A stretch of 64,000 nt of DNA from Poseidonocella sedimentorum (GCF_900116005.1 NZ_FOYI01000002.1:372001-436000); one strand, 5' to 3'; positions 34,905 through 44,310 are shown, numbered from the stretch's first letter. Program-made: numbers and translations. Notes: generated by a model not told the origin, from the sequence alone.

Positions 34905-36533
34905 TCAGAGCTTTAGCTTGACCGGCGAGCTCGCGTCGTCGTGCTCGAGGAAGGCAAAGCCGTTTGGTCCGAGTTTGAGTTGTCCGTTTCGCACGCTTGC
35001 GAATTGGTTGTGAGCCAGCCGCGCATCTGAGGTCACGGAAACCGAAGTTGGCGACGTCCCGAGGTTGAACACGCATGTCAAAGCGTCGCCGTCTGCGATG
35101 CGCTGAAAGGCAAGCAATGGCGGTTTGCAGTCGATAAACTCCGTGCGCCCCTCGACGAGGGATGGACGGGATTTTCGAAAACCGATCATCGCGCGATAGG
35201 CCGCGAGCACGCTGCCCGTTTCGCCGTCCTGCAGATCGACGGCGCGCGCGATCTGGGGCACTTTGACCGGGAGCCAGGGCGTGCCGGTGGTGAACCCGGC
35301 ATGCGGGGCGTCGTTCTGCCAGACCATCGGCGTGCGGCAGCCGTCCCGGCCTTTCTGCTCGGGCCAGAACCGCAGGCCCGGCGGGTCGGTCAGCTCGTGG
35401 TATTCCATCTCGGTCTCGGGCAGGCCAAGCTCTTCGCCCTGATAAATCCCGATCGTTCCCTCGAAGGACATCAGCAGCGCCACCGTCTGTTTTGCCAGCG
35501 CGTCCTGATCCTCGGCATGGGTTGCCCACCGCGTCACATGGCGCGGGACATCGTGGTTGGAGAAGGACCAACTCGGCCAGCCGTCCGGCGCGCCGTTGAG
35601 GAAGCCTTCGATCACCCTGCGGAAGTGGCCGGCGGAGAAATCGGGGCCGAGCATCTCGAAGCTGTAGCACATGTGCAGCCGCTTCGTGCCCTTGGTGTAG
35701 GCCGCCATCAGATCGATGGCCCGCTGGCCGCCGTCGCCCACTTCGCCCACCATCATTCGGTCGTCAAATTCATCGGTAAGCGCCCTGAGCCGTTCGAGGA
35801 AGGCGAGGTTTTCGGGCCGATTCTTGGAGTAGATGTGATCCTGCATCCCGTAGGTGTCGGTCGCCATTTCCTGCGATCCGTCGGGATTGGGCGGGTTGCT
35901 CCGCAGATCCTGATCGTGGAAATAGTAGTTCACCGTGTCGAGCCGGAAGCCGTCGACCCCGCGCGCGAGCCAGAACCGCATCGTCTCGAGCAGCGCGTCC
36001 TGCACCTCGGGATTGTGCATGTTGAGGTCGGGCTGTTCGATCAGGAAATTGTGCAGGTAATACTGCCGCCGCCGCGGCTCCCACTCCCAGGCCGGTCCAC
36101 CGAAGACGCTGGGCCAGTTGTTCGGCGGGGTGCCGTCGGGGTTGGGGTCTGCCCAGACGTACCAATCTGCCTTCGGGTTGTCCCGGCTCGTGCGGCTTTC
36201 GACGAACCAGGGATGCTTGTCGGAGCTGTGTGAAATCACCTGATCGATGATCACTTTCAGCCCCAGATCATGGGCGCGGGCAAGCAGCGCGTCGAATTCC
36301 GCGAGCGTTCCGAAGAGCGGGTCGATGTCGGTATAGTCTGACACATCGTAGCCCATGTCCTTCATCGGCGAGGTGAAGATCGGGCTGAGCCAGATCGCGT
36401 CGGCCCCGAGCGATGCCACGTGATCCAGCCGCCGGGTGATCCCGTTCAGATCGCCGATTCCATCACCGTTGCTGTCCTGAAACGATCTGGGATAGATCTG
36501 ATAGACAATCGCGCCGCGCCACCAGTCAGACAT
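34905..36533 (-). CDS. Alpha-glucosidase (GH13, oligo-1,6-glucosidase/AglA type)
   Basis: A 542-residue cytosolic glycoside hydrolase of family GH13. The conserved regions are DQVISHSS (97-104), GVDGFRLDTVNYY with nucleophile D199, the acid/base E264 in MVGEVGDGG, and SFSNHDVPRH with D328. The N-terminal WWRGAIVYQIYPRSFQDSNG and overall layout match bacterial alpha-glucosidases that cleave short alpha-glucosides from sucrose, maltose or isomaltose. AAGGAGCG precedes the ATG at 36533. It stands alone, with no sugar transporter beside it. Confidence 0.93.
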   Translation of the reverse strand: MSDWWRGAIVYQIYPRSFQDSNGDGIGDLNGITRRLDHVASLGADAIWLSPIFTSPMKDMGYDVSDYTDIDPLFGTLAEFDALLARAHDLGLKVIIDQVISHSSDKHPWFVESRTSRDNPKADWYVWADPNPDGTPPNNWPSVFGGPAWEWEPRRRQYYLHNFLIEQPDLNMHNPEVQDALLETMRFWLARGVDGFRLDTVNYYFHDQDLRSNPPNPDGSQEMATDTYGMQDHIYSKNRPENLAFLERLRALTDEFDDRMMVGEVGDGGQRAIDLMAAYTKGTKRLHMCYSFEMLGPDFSAGHFRRVIEGFLNGAPDGWPSWSFSNHDVPRHVTRWATHAEDQDALAKQTVALLMSFEGTIGIYQGEELGLPETEMEYHELTDPPGLRFWPEQKGRDGCRTPMVWQNDAPHAGFTTGTPWLPVKVPQIARAVDLQDGETGSVLAAYRAMIGFRKSRPSLVEGRTEFIDCKPPLLAFQRIADGDALTCVFNLGTSPTSVSVTSDARLAHNQFASVRNGQLKLGPNGFAFLEHDDASSPVKLKL

Positions 36534-36598
36534 GCTTCGCTCCTTGCAATTCCCGTCCACTCTGACGGGCTTCCGGCGCGCAATGCAAGCGGTTTGGC

Positions 36599-37882
36599 CT
36601 ATAGCCGATCGACGAGCCCGAGCCCGGCGTAGACCGGGCGGAGAAGGGCGCGCCGGCGCAGGCCGAGGCGGAAGCGGCGGGGCGGCGCGTTCAGCACCGG
36701 TGGGATCGGGGAGGCACTGGTGATCGCCTCGGCCAGAAGGCGGCCCGTATAGCTGCCCATCGCAACGCCGTTGCCATGATACCCCAGACCGGCCCAGAGC
36801 CGCTCGTGGCCGGGCACCCGTCCAGCGAAGGGTAGCCCGCCCCGCATCAGGCAGACGAGCCCGGACCACATATGCGTCGCCTCGACCCCGGTCCAGGCGG
36901 GAAAAAACCCGTCGAAATCATGCCGCAACCGCCGACGGACGGCGGCCTCCTCACGCGGGGTCGCGCGAATGCCGCCGCGCATGCCAAACAGCATTCGGTT
37001 CTCGGGCAGGAGCCGGAAATAGTGCAGCAGGTTGCGCGTGTCGTAACACATCTGCCGGCTGCTCCAGCCCTGCGCCGCAAGCTCGGTCTCGCTCAGCGGG
37101 CGCGTGACCATGACGGCCGACATGACCGGCAGGAAACGCGCGCCCATCCAATCGAATAGCCCGTCTGCGCTGTAGCCATTGGTGGCGAGGATGACCTCCC
37201 CGGCGCGGACGGTCCCCCGCCCGGTGGTAAGCGCGCCGGGCTCCGGGAGGCCTTTGACTTCGGTCATCCCATGGACGCGCACCCCGGCCCGAAGACAGGC
37301 CTCCAGCAACCCGGCAACATAGCGCCGCGGGTTGAGCGCGAAGCCTTCGGGCGTGATCCGCGCGCCGTGGAACGGGCCAGTAATCCCGTGCGCGGCAAGC
37401 TCCTTGCGCTCGATGATCTGTCCGCCCGCGTGGCGCAGACGCGCCATCCCCAGCCGCGAATGCGCGAGCTGGGTCTCCCCGTTGGAATGGGTCTCCGCGT
37501 CAATGCTGTGGCGGTCGATCAGGTCCCGCACCAGCGCAATCGCGCCTGACTGCGCCGCTTGCCAATCCGCGAGCCCCACGGCGCCGAAGCGCGATGCGAT
37601 CGCGGCATCGCTCAACATGCCGCCGCCGATGCAACAGAACCCGCCGTTGCGCCCCGAGGCCCCGAAGCCCGGGGTCTGGGCGTCCAACACGATCACGTCG
37701 CGCCCGGCTTCGGCGAGATGCAACGCGGCGCTCAGCCCGGTGAAACCGGCCCCCACGATCGCCACATCCGCGCGCGCGTCCCCCTCCAGTGCCGGACAGC
37801 GGGGAAGCTCGGCCGTGCCGCTCCAATAGCAATCATCGTATGACGCGGCCTCATAAGCCGCGGGCTCATACAGACGTTTCAT
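36599..37882 (-). CDS. FAD-dependent DAO-family oxidoreductase (PuuB/OrdL-like)
   Basis: A 427-residue flavoenzyme with the N-terminal ADP-binding motif VAIVGAGFTGLSAALHLAEAG split over a GxGxxG fold, GASGRNGGFC for FAD contact, and the C-terminal LWAGLGYHGNGVAMGSYTG. This is the gamma-glutamylputrescine oxidase / glycine-oxidase-like group of DAO enzymes. It is last in the minus-strand potFGHI set and overlaps the permease gene by 17 bases, which supports oxidation of an imported polyamine or its glutamyl derivative. The start at 37882 (MKRLYEPAAY) is preferred to one at 37903. Confidence 0.85.
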   Translation of the reverse strand: MKRLYEPAAYEAASYDDCYWSGTAELPRCPALEGDARADVAIVGAGFTGLSAALHLAEAGRDVIVLDAQTPGFGASGRNGGFCCIGGGMLSDAAIASRFGAVGLADWQAAQSGAIALVRDLIDRHSIDAETHSNGETQLAHSRLGMARLRHAGGQIIERKELAAHGITGPFHGARITPEGFALNPRRYVAGLLEACLRAGVRVHGMTEVKGLPEPGALTTGRGTVRAGEVILATNGYSADGLFDWMGARFLPVMSAVMVTRPLSETELAAQGWSSRQMCYDTRNLLHYFRLLPENRMLFGMRGGIRATPREEAAVRRRLRHDFDGFFPAWTGVEATHMWSGLVCLMRGGLPFAGRVPGHERLWAGLGYHGNGVAMGSYTGRLLAEAITSASPIPPVLNAPPRRFRLGLRRRALLRPVYAGLGLVDRL

Positions 37883-38693
37883 CGCGCAGCGCGACCTGTT
37901 CATCCATCTGACGCTGCACGGCGGTGCGTTTGGTGATGAGTGAGGCGGTGATCACACCGATCGCGACGACGCTGATCATGATGGTGGAAAGCGCGTTGAT
38001 CTCGGGGCTGACCCCGAGACGGACCGAGCTGAAGATCTTGATTGGCAGGGTGGTCGCGGAGGGGCCGGCGGTGAAGGAGGCGATGACCAGATCGTCAAGC
38101 GAGAGGGTAAAGGCGAGGAGCCAGCCGGAAATCACCGCGGGCGCGATGATCGGCAAGGTCACGAGGCGAAAGGTCTCCCACGGGGTCGCGCCGAGATCGA
38201 AGGCGGCCTCTTCGAGCGAGGTGTCGAAACTGACGAGGCGCGAGGAGACCACGACGCAGACGTAGCACATTGAAAAGGTGGTGTGGGCAAGCACGATGGT
38301 GACCACGCCGCGATCGAGACCGATGCCGATGAAGAGAAGGAGCAGCGAAAGGCCGGTGATCACTTCGGGCATGACCAGCGGCGCGTAGACCATGCCGGAA
38401 AACAGCGAGCGTCCGGGGAACCGGCTGAACCGGATGAGCACCCAGGCCGCCATCGTGCCGAGAACGGTCGCGATGGTCGAGCTGATGACCGCGACGCGCA
38501 AGGTGACCCAGGCGGCATCAAGAAACGCCTCGTTGCGCAGCAGCTCGCCATACCACTTCGTGGAGAACCCGGCCCAGACGGTGACGAGTTTGGAGTCGTT
38601 GAACGAGAAGATCACGAGGATCAACATCGGGAGATAGAGAAACGCCAACCCGAAACTCAATGCCGTGACGCTCACCCAAGACAGTCGTCTCAT
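37866..38693 (-). CDS. potI: Polyamine ABC transporter permease (PotC/PotI-like)
   Basis: A 275-residue inner-membrane permease with six hydrophobic segments and the EAA loop LEEAAFDLGATPWETFRLV that docks the ATPase. The C-terminal half has SLDDLVIASFTAGPSATTLP, a hallmark of PotC/PotI proteins. It is the second permease of the four-gene uptake system. It is separated from potH by a 103-base gap that contains copy B of the palindromic repeat. Confidence 0.93.
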   Translation of the reverse strand: MRRLSWVSVTALSFGLAFLYLPMLILVIFSFNDSKLVTVWAGFSTKWYGELLRNEAFLDAAWVTLRVAVISSTIATVLGTMAAWVLIRFSRFPGRSLFSGMVYAPLVMPEVITGLSLLLLFIGIGLDRGVVTIVLAHTTFSMCYVCVVVSSRLVSFDTSLEEAAFDLGATPWETFRLVTLPIIAPAVISGWLLAFTLSLDDLVIASFTAGPSATTLPIKIFSSVRLGVSPEINALSTIMISVVAIGVITASLITKRTAVQRQMDEQVALRDETSV

Positions 38694-38715
38694 CGCGATG
38701 CCCTCTCCGCGGCGC

Positions 38716-38767
38716 CGATTTCTGATCGATCAGAAATCGTGCCGGAAAATGATTGATCATTTTCCGG
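38716..38767. repeat. 52-bp double-palindrome repeat, copy B (inverted relative to copy A)
   Basis: Palindrome CGATTTCTGATC plus its complement (38716-38739), a two-base spacer, then a 26-bp palindrome (38742-38767) identical to the first palindrome of copy A when read on the other strand. The whole unit is 52 bp like copy A and inverted relative to it. It lies inside the pot operon between the potH and potI genes, where a hairpin could reduce downstream expression or protect the upstream mRNA. Confidence 0.85.
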
Positions 38768-38796
38768 GGTGAGCCGGTGACAACGTGTGTTCGGTA

Positions 38797-39687
38797 TCAA
38801 CTGTCCGCCTCCCGTTGCCGTTGTTCGTTTCTCTGGAACAGGATGATCGGGATGATCAGGATCAGGAGCAGGATGACGGCAACCGCGCTGGCCACTGGCC
38901 AGTCCCGGTTCGAGAAGAATTCTTCCCAAAGTACCTTGCCGATCATCAGTGTGTCCGAGCCGCCGAGCAGTGAGGGGATCACGAATTCGCCGATGCTCGG
39001 GATGAAAACGAGGAAACAGCCCGCGATGATCCCGCTGCGCGACAGCGGCAGCGTTACCAGCCAGAAGGCGGAGGTGCGCGAGCAGCCCAAATCCTCGGCG
39101 GCTTCCAGCAGCGAGCCATCGAGTTTTTCGAGCGCCGCGTAGATCGGCAGGATCATGAAGGGCAGGTAGGTGTAGACGATCCCGATGAAGACCGCGATGT
39201 TGGTGTTGAGGATCGTGAGCGGCTCGGAGATCAGCCCGAGTTTCAGCAAAAGCTGGTTGAGATAACCCTCAGAGCTCAGGATGCCCATCCACGAATAGAC
39301 GCGGATCAGGAAGGACGTCCAGAACGGCAGGATGACCAGCATGAGCAGCGTCGGGCGCCATTCCTCGGGCGCGCGCGCCATCGCGTAGGCGATCGGGTAG
39401 CCGACGAGAAGGGTCAGAAACGTCGCGATTACCGCGATGCGAAGGCTGGAGAGGTAGGCTTTCCAGTAAAGGTTGTCGCTCGCCAGGAAGGCGAAGTTCT
39501 CGAAATCCAGCTCGGAAACGAACCTCATCAGCCCGCCCCAGCCTTCCGAGAGGTCGAGCTTGGGCGCGTAGGGCGGGATCGCCAGGACGGAATCGCTCAG
39601 CGAGATTTTCAGAACGATCAGGAAGGGGACGAGGAACAGCGCGAGCAGCCACAGGTACGGGATGGCGATGACGAGGGCCTTGCGCAT
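38797..39687 (-). CDS. potH: Polyamine ABC transporter permease (PotB/PotH-like)
   Basis: A 296-residue permease with six membrane segments. The periplasmic loop between helices 1 and 2 is about 60 residues, typical of PotB/PotH. The EAA loop LLEAAEDLGCSRTSAFWLVTLP and SIGEFVIPSLLGGSDTLMIG are family markers. Its start coincides with the stop of the ATPase gene. Confidence 0.93.
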   Translation of the reverse strand: MRKALVIAIPYLWLLALFLVPFLIVLKISLSDSVLAIPPYAPKLDLSEGWGGLMRFVSELDFENFAFLASDNLYWKAYLSSLRIAVIATFLTLLVGYPIAYAMARAPEEWRPTLLMLVILPFWTSFLIRVYSWMGILSSEGYLNQLLLKLGLISEPLTILNTNIAVFIGIVYTYLPFMILPIYAALEKLDGSLLEAAEDLGCSRTSAFWLVTLPLSRSGIIAGCFLVFIPSIGEFVIPSLLGGSDTLMIGKVLWEEFFSNRDWPVASAVAVILLLILIIPIILFQRNEQRQREADS

Positions 39688-40811
39688 CAGTCCGCCAACA
39701 GGACGGCTGCGGTTTTCGTCCAGCTCACCCAGACCTCGTCCTCCCAGGTGAAGCTGCGCCGCGCGATCCGCTGGGTGTTGGCTTCCTGCGCCTTGATGAT
39801 TTGCCCGTCCGGGAGCTCGACGTGATAGGTGGAGAGGTTGCCGAGATAGGCGATATCGAGGATTTTCCCCTGCGCCGCATTCGCGGTCTCGGGCCGGTCG
39901 GCGCTGATCGAGACCTTCTCAGGCCGGATGGCCAGCGCGCAGGATTGCCCGTTGTCGAGCGCGGTGTCGCTCTCGCTGATCAGCGGCGCGCGGCCCTCGC
40001 CCCAGAGGATCTCGTAGCGGCCGGGCGCGGTCTGGCGAGCCGTGCCGCGCAGGATGTTCACATCCCCGATGAAATCGGCGACGTAGACGCTGCTCGGAGC
40101 TTCGTAGATGTCTTCGGGCGTGGCGATCTGCATGACGCGCCCCTCATCCATGACGGCCACGCGGGAGGCGACGGTCATGGCTTCCTCCTGATCGTGGGTG
40201 ACGATGACGAAGGTCGTGCCGGTGGTTTCCTGGATCTCCATCAGCTCGAACTGGGTGTCCTGCCGCAGCTTGGCGTCGAGCGCGCCGAGCGGCTCATCGA
40301 GCAGCAGAAGCTTGGGCGCCTTGGCGAGCGATCGGGCGAGCGCGACGCGCTGGCGCTGGCCGCCGGAAATCTGATGCGGTTTGCGCCCGGCGAACCGTTG
40401 CAGCCGGGTCAACCGAAGCATCTCGTCGACCCGCGCGGCGAGCTGGTCCTTGGGCATCCCCTCGCGCCGCAGGCCGAAGGCGATGTTCTCCCAGACCGAG
40501 AGATGCGGGAAGAGCGCATAGCTCTGGAACATCATGTTCACCGCGCGCTTGTTGGGCGGGACCGGGGCGATGTCCTGCCCCGCGAGCCAGATCGTCCCCT
40601 CGCTCGGCGTGTCGAACCCCGCGAGCATGCGCATCAGCGTGGTCTTGCCGCAGCCCGAGGGCCCGAGCAGGGCGAAGAACTCGCGCTCGTAGATCGCCAT
40701 GCTGAGATCGTCGATCGCGGTGAAATCGCCAAACCGCTTCGTGACCCGGTCAAATTCGATGAGCGGCTTTTCGGCGGGATCGGTCCAGGGCGCGAATATG
40801 GTTTGCGTCAT
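39687..40811 (-). CDS. potG: Polyamine ABC transporter ATP-binding protein (PotA/PotG-like)
   Basis: A 374-residue CUT1-type ATPase. Walker A is GPSGCGKTT, the signature ISGGQRQRVALARSL, and Walker B LLLLDEPLGALDAKLR; the C-terminal TOBE domain (about 285-370) is present, with LAIRPEKVSIS. It energises the PotHI permeases. The gene follows potF by a 52-base gap on the minus strand. Confidence 0.94.
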   Translation of the reverse strand: MTQTIFAPWTDPAEKPLIEFDRVTKRFGDFTAIDDLSMAIYEREFFALLGPSGCGKTTLMRMLAGFDTPSEGTIWLAGQDIAPVPPNKRAVNMMFQSYALFPHLSVWENIAFGLRREGMPKDQLAARVDEMLRLTRLQRFAGRKPHQISGGQRQRVALARSLAKAPKLLLLDEPLGALDAKLRQDTQFELMEIQETTGTTFVIVTHDQEEAMTVASRVAVMDEGRVMQIATPEDIYEAPSSVYVADFIGDVNILRGTARQTAPGRYEILWGEGRAPLISESDTALDNGQSCALAIRPEKVSISADRPETANAAQGKILDIAYLGNLSTYHVELPDGQIIKAQEANTQRIARRSFTWEDEVWVSWTKTAAVLLAD

Positions 40812-40863
40812 GCGGGCTTCCGAATTGGACGGCCCGAGCGAAAAGCCCGGGCCGGATCGCGGA

Positions 40864-41949
40864 TCAGGTGCCGGACTTGATCTTGGTCCAGAGCCGGGTC
40901 ACCGTGCGCTGCACGCGGGGTTCGAACGGTGTGGTGATGTAGAGGTTTTCCAGCGCTTCGGGCGAGGGGTAGATCGCCGGATCGCCGATCACGTCCTCTG
41001 CGAGGTACTCCTGCGACGCGAGGTTGCCATTGGCGTAGTAGACGTAGTTCGACGCCGCCGCCATGTTCTCGGCGTCCATGATGAAGTTGAGGAAGACATG
41101 CGCGCCCTCGGGGTTCGGCGCGTCCACCGGGATGGCCATCTGGTCGAACCACATCTGCCCGCCCTCGGTCGGCGCGTTATAGGCGATCTCGACCCCGTTG
41201 TCGGCCTCGGCGGCGCGGTCACGGGCTTGCAGCACGTCGCCGGACCAGCCGATCGCCACGCAGATATCGCCATTGGCGAGCGCGTTGATGTATTCGGAGC
41301 TGTTGAATTTCTGGATGTAGGGCCGGACCGCCATGAAGACGTCTTCGGCCTTGGCGATGACATCCGGGTCGTGGCTGTCGGGGTCTTCGCCGATATAGGT
41401 CAGGGCCGCGGGGATCATCTCGGCCGGCGCATCGAGGAAATGCACGCCACACTCGGCGAGTTTTTCCATGTTGGCCGGATCGAAGACGAGAGACAGGCTG
41501 TCGATCGGCGCATCCGGGCCGAGCAGCTCCTGCACCTTGCCGACGTTCACGCCGATCCCGGTGGTGCCCCACATGTAGTTGATCGAATAGGCGTTGTCGG
41601 GGTCATAGCCCGCGGTCCGTGTCGAGATCACATCCCAGAGGTTTTCGGCGTTGGGCAACTGCGACATGTCGAGCTTCTGGAACGCGCCGGCGGAGATCTG
41701 CCGTTGCAGGAACGTCCCGGTCGGCACGACGATGTCGTAGCCGGAGCCGCCGGCGAGCATTTTGGTCTCCAGCACTTCGTTGCTGTCGAACACGTCGTAG
41801 ATAAGCTCAAGCCCGGTTTCTTCCTCGAACTTGGTGAGCAGTTCCTCATCGATATAGTCGGACCAGTTATAGACCCGAACCTCATCTGCGGCAGCCGCGC
41901 CGGCGATGAGCGAAATCGCGGGGGCAATGGCCAGGAATGTCTTCTTCAT
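40864..41949 (-). CDS. potF: Polyamine ABC transporter substrate-binding protein (PotF-like)
   Basis: A 361-residue periplasmic receptor. The signal peptide MKKTFLAIAPAISLIAGAAA is followed by VRVYNWSDYIDEELLTKFEE, the usual PotD/PotF opening, and later GWSGDVLQARDRA and IPVDAPNPEGAHVFLNFIMD. A GGGAG site precedes the ATG at 41949. The gene is divergent from a GntR regulator. Putrescine or spermidine is the likely ligand; specificity cannot be read directly. Confidence 0.93.
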   Translation of the reverse strand: MKKTFLAIAPAISLIAGAAAADEVRVYNWSDYIDEELLTKFEEETGLELIYDVFDSNEVLETKMLAGGSGYDIVVPTGTFLQRQISAGAFQKLDMSQLPNAENLWDVISTRTAGYDPDNAYSINYMWGTTGIGVNVGKVQELLGPDAPIDSLSLVFDPANMEKLAECGVHFLDAPAEMIPAALTYIGEDPDSHDPDVIAKAEDVFMAVRPYIQKFNSSEYINALANGDICVAIGWSGDVLQARDRAAEADNGVEIAYNAPTEGGQMWFDQMAIPVDAPNPEGAHVFLNFIMDAENMAAASNYVYYANGNLASQEYLAEDVIGDPAIYPSPEALENLYITTPFEPRVQRTVTRLWTKIKSGT

Positions 41950-42003
41950 CAGTATCTCCCGTTGGTCCCGAGTATGCGGGCTCCTGAGCGACGGCCGTCC
42001 GTG

Positions 42004-42019
42004 GTTGAATCTGATCAAC
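42004..42019. promoter_or_regulatory. Inverted repeat in the potF/gntR divergent region
   Basis: GTTGAATCTGATCAAC has five-base complementary arms (GTTGA/TCAAC). It lies between divergent potF and the GntR gene and could be the binding site of that regulator. A partly similar TTTGATCATA overlaps the promoter of the aminotransferase gene at 42813-42822. Confidence 0.4.
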
Positions 42020-42123
42020 TCTGGCAATTCGGGTCGCGACAAGTATGTTTCCACGCCAGAGGGCGGTGCGCAAGCGGTGCAATAGCGGCGCGCGCGGAAA
42101 TGGAGTGGAGCGGGGGTGGATTG

Positions 42124-42786
42124 ATGGAAAAGCGAGCGCAGGACCGGCCCGTTCCCGCCCATGAGCAGACCTATCTCGCGATGCGCGACGCGGTGCTCTT
42201 CGGGGATCTCGTACCGGGTCAACCGGTGACGATTCAGGGGCTTTGCGATGCGCTCGGGGCTGGATCGACCCCGGTCCGCGAAGCGATCCGTCGGCTCATC
42301 AGTGAAAACGCGCTGGAGCTGCGGGGCAACCGCCGCGTCTGTGTGCCCGAACTTGAGGCGGGCGATCTGGCGGACCTGCTGAGCGCGCGGCTCTGGGTCG
42401 AGGCGGAACTGTGCCGCAAATCATTGAGACATATGACAGATGTCGACATCGGCGCGCTCTCGCGCATCGACGCCGAGGTGGATGCCGCGATCGCGCGGGG
42501 GGATCTGCAGGGGTACCTGCGCAGCAACCACGCCTTTCACCATCATATCCATCATCTGGCGGCCTCTCCGATCCTCTCGTCGGTCGCAGATACGCTCTGG
42601 CTGCGATTCGGCCCCTCGATGCGCGTCGTCGTCGGGCGGCTGGGCACGCTCGGGCTGCCGGACAACCACAAGCTTCTGATCGACGCGCTGCGCTCGGGCG
42701 ATGAGGCCGGCGCCGTGGCGGCGATGCATGAAGATGTGGCGCAGGGCATGGCCCTGATCGACACGGCGCTGGTCGCCGTCCGCTAG
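42124..42786 (+). CDS. GntR family (FadR subfamily) transcriptional regulator
   Basis: A 220-residue regulator. The N-terminal winged helix has VTIQGLCDALGAGSTPVREA, the recognition helix of GntR proteins, and RRLISENALELRGNRRVCVP as the wing. The C-terminal FCD domain shows the metal-binding histidines in NHAFHHHIHHLA and NHKLLIDALRSGD. The start at 42124 follows GCGGGGGTGG; an ATG at 42100 is an alternative. Its position between the two polyamine transport systems and the aminotransferase suggests that it regulates polyamine use. Confidence 0.9.
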   Translation: MEKRAQDRPVPAHEQTYLAMRDAVLFGDLVPGQPVTIQGLCDALGAGSTPVREAIRRLISENALELRGNRRVCVPELEAGDLADLLSARLWVEAELCRKSLRHMTDVDIGALSRIDAEVDAAIARGDLQGYLRSNHAFHHHIHHLAASPILSSVADTLWLRFGPSMRVVVGRLGTLGLPDNHKLLIDALRSGDEAGAVAAMHEDVAQGMALIDTALVAVR

Positions 42787-42798
42787 ACGGTGATTCGA

Positions 42799-42826
42799 TT
42801 GACAGCGTGCAATTTGATCATATTGT
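42799..42826 (+). promoter_or_regulatory. Predicted promoter of the aminotransferase gene
   Basis: TTGACA (42799-42804) and TATTGT (42821-42826) are separated by 16 bases, 33 bases before the ATG at 42860. TTTGATCATA overlaps the spacer/-10 boundary and may be an operator. Confidence 0.5.
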
Positions 42827-42859
42827 CGCCCCGAGTGTTTCTCCCATCCGGAGCCCCCC

Positions 42860-44254
42860 ATGCCTGCCATCACAAATCACATGCCCACCGCCGAATTGCA
42901 GCGGCTCGACGCCGCGCATCACATGCATCCCTTTACCCATGGAAACGGGCTGTCCGCAAAGGGCGCGCGCGTTATCACCCGCGCCGATGGCGTCTGGCTC
43001 AATGACAGCGAGGGCGCGCGCATTCTCGATGCGATGGCGGGGCTGTGGTGCGTCAATATCGGCTATGGGCGCCACGAACTGGCCGAGGCGGCCGAGCGCC
43101 AGATGCGCGAGCTGCCGTATTACAACACGTTCTTCCAGACGACTCACGTCCCCGCCATCGCCCTCGCGGCGCGGCTGGCGGAGCTCGCGCCGGGCGATCT
43201 GAACCACGTCTTCTACGCAGGGTCCGGCTCTGAGGCGAATGACACCAACATCCGCATCGTGCGCCAGTATTGGGCGGAGAAGGGCAAACCGTCCAAGCGC
43301 AAGATCATCTCGCGCAAGAACGCCTATCACGGCTCGACCATGGGTGGCGCGTCGCTGGGCGGGATGGCCGGGATGCATGCCCAGGGCGGCCTGCCGATTC
43401 CGGACATCCACTATATCGACCAGCCGAACTGGTGGGCCGAGGGCGGCGAGATGACCCCGGAGGCGTTCGGGCTCGAACGCGCGCGCCAGCTCGAAGCCAT
43501 GATCAATGAGCTTGGCGAGGAAAACGTCGCGGCCTTCATCGCCGAACCGGTGCAGGGGGCGGGCGGCGTCATCGTCGCGCCCGACAGCTACTGGCCGGAA
43601 GTTCAGCGCATCTGCGACAAGTACGAGATCCTGTTCATTGCCGACGAGGTGATTTGCGGCTTTGGCCGGACGGGCCGCTGGTTCGGCTCCGAAACGCTCG
43701 GGCTGCGGCCCGATATCATGACCATCGCCAAGGGGCTCTCCTCGGGCTACCAGCCGATCGGCGGCTCGCTTCTGTCCGATGAGGTCGCGGCCGTGATCTC
43801 CGGGCATGAGTTCAACCACGGCTACACCTATTCCGGCCACCCGGTCGCCTGCGCCGTGGCGCTCGAAAACCTGCGGATTCTCGATGAGGAAAAGATCGTC
43901 GAGCGCGTCGCCGAGGATACCGGCCCCTACCTGCGCGAGAAGTGGGAGGCGCTGGCCGATCACCCGCTCGTGGGCGAAGCGAAGATCGTGGGCATGATGG
44001 CCTCGCTGGCGCTCACGCCTGACAAATCCGCCCGCGCGGCCTTTGCCTCCAGCGCCGGAACGGTGGGTTTTGTCTGCCGCGACCGGTGCTTTGCAAACAA
44101 CCTGATCATGCGCCATGTGGGTGACCGGATGATCATCTCCCCGCCGCTGGTCATCAGCCGCGACGAGATCGACATCCTGATCGAGCGGGCATGGAAATCG
44201 CTTGATCAGTGTTTGCAGGATTTGCACGAAAAAGGCCTGTTCAAAGCGGCTTGA
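42860..44254 (+). CDS. Class III PLP-dependent aminotransferase (putrescine/omega-amino acid--pyruvate type)
   Basis: A 464-residue fold-type I aminotransferase. The PLP-binding lysine is K291 in TIAKGLSSGYQPIG, with the cofactor-binding YAGSGSEANDTNIR (119-132) and FIADEVICGFGRTGRWFG. The opening RLDAAHHMHPFTHG is typical of SpuC/putrescine--pyruvate aminotransferases. It probably transfers the amino group of an imported diamine to pyruvate, which fits the two flanking polyamine transporters. Close relatives use beta-alanine or taurine, so the substrate remains inferred. Confidence 0.9.
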   Translation: MPAITNHMPTAELQRLDAAHHMHPFTHGNGLSAKGARVITRADGVWLNDSEGARILDAMAGLWCVNIGYGRHELAEAAERQMRELPYYNTFFQTTHVPAIALAARLAELAPGDLNHVFYAGSGSEANDTNIRIVRQYWAEKGKPSKRKIISRKNAYHGSTMGGASLGGMAGMHAQGGLPIPDIHYIDQPNWWAEGGEMTPEAFGLERARQLEAMINELGEENVAAFIAEPVQGAGGVIVAPDSYWPEVQRICDKYEILFIADEVICGFGRTGRWFGSETLGLRPDIMTIAKGLSSGYQPIGGSLLSDEVAAVISGHEFNHGYTYSGHPVACAVALENLRILDEEKIVERVAEDTGPYLREKWEALADHPLVGEAKIVGMMASLALTPDKSARAAFASSAGTVGFVCRDRCFANNLIMRHVGDRMIISPPLVISRDEIDILIERAWKSLDQCLQDLHEKGLFKAA

Positions 44255-44278
44255 GTCGCGCGCAGCCCCATTCCGCCG

Positions 44279-44310
44279 CCCCGAACCGCCTGAAAACTCG
44301 CGGTTTGGGG
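44279..44310 (+). terminator. Hairpin terminator after the aminotransferase gene
   Basis: CCCCGAACCGC and GCGGTTTGGGG form an eleven-pair stem (one G-T wobble) around a ten-base loop. It lies 25 bases beyond the stop, followed by TGTATTT. It separates the aminotransferase from the second ABC operon. Confidence 0.6.
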
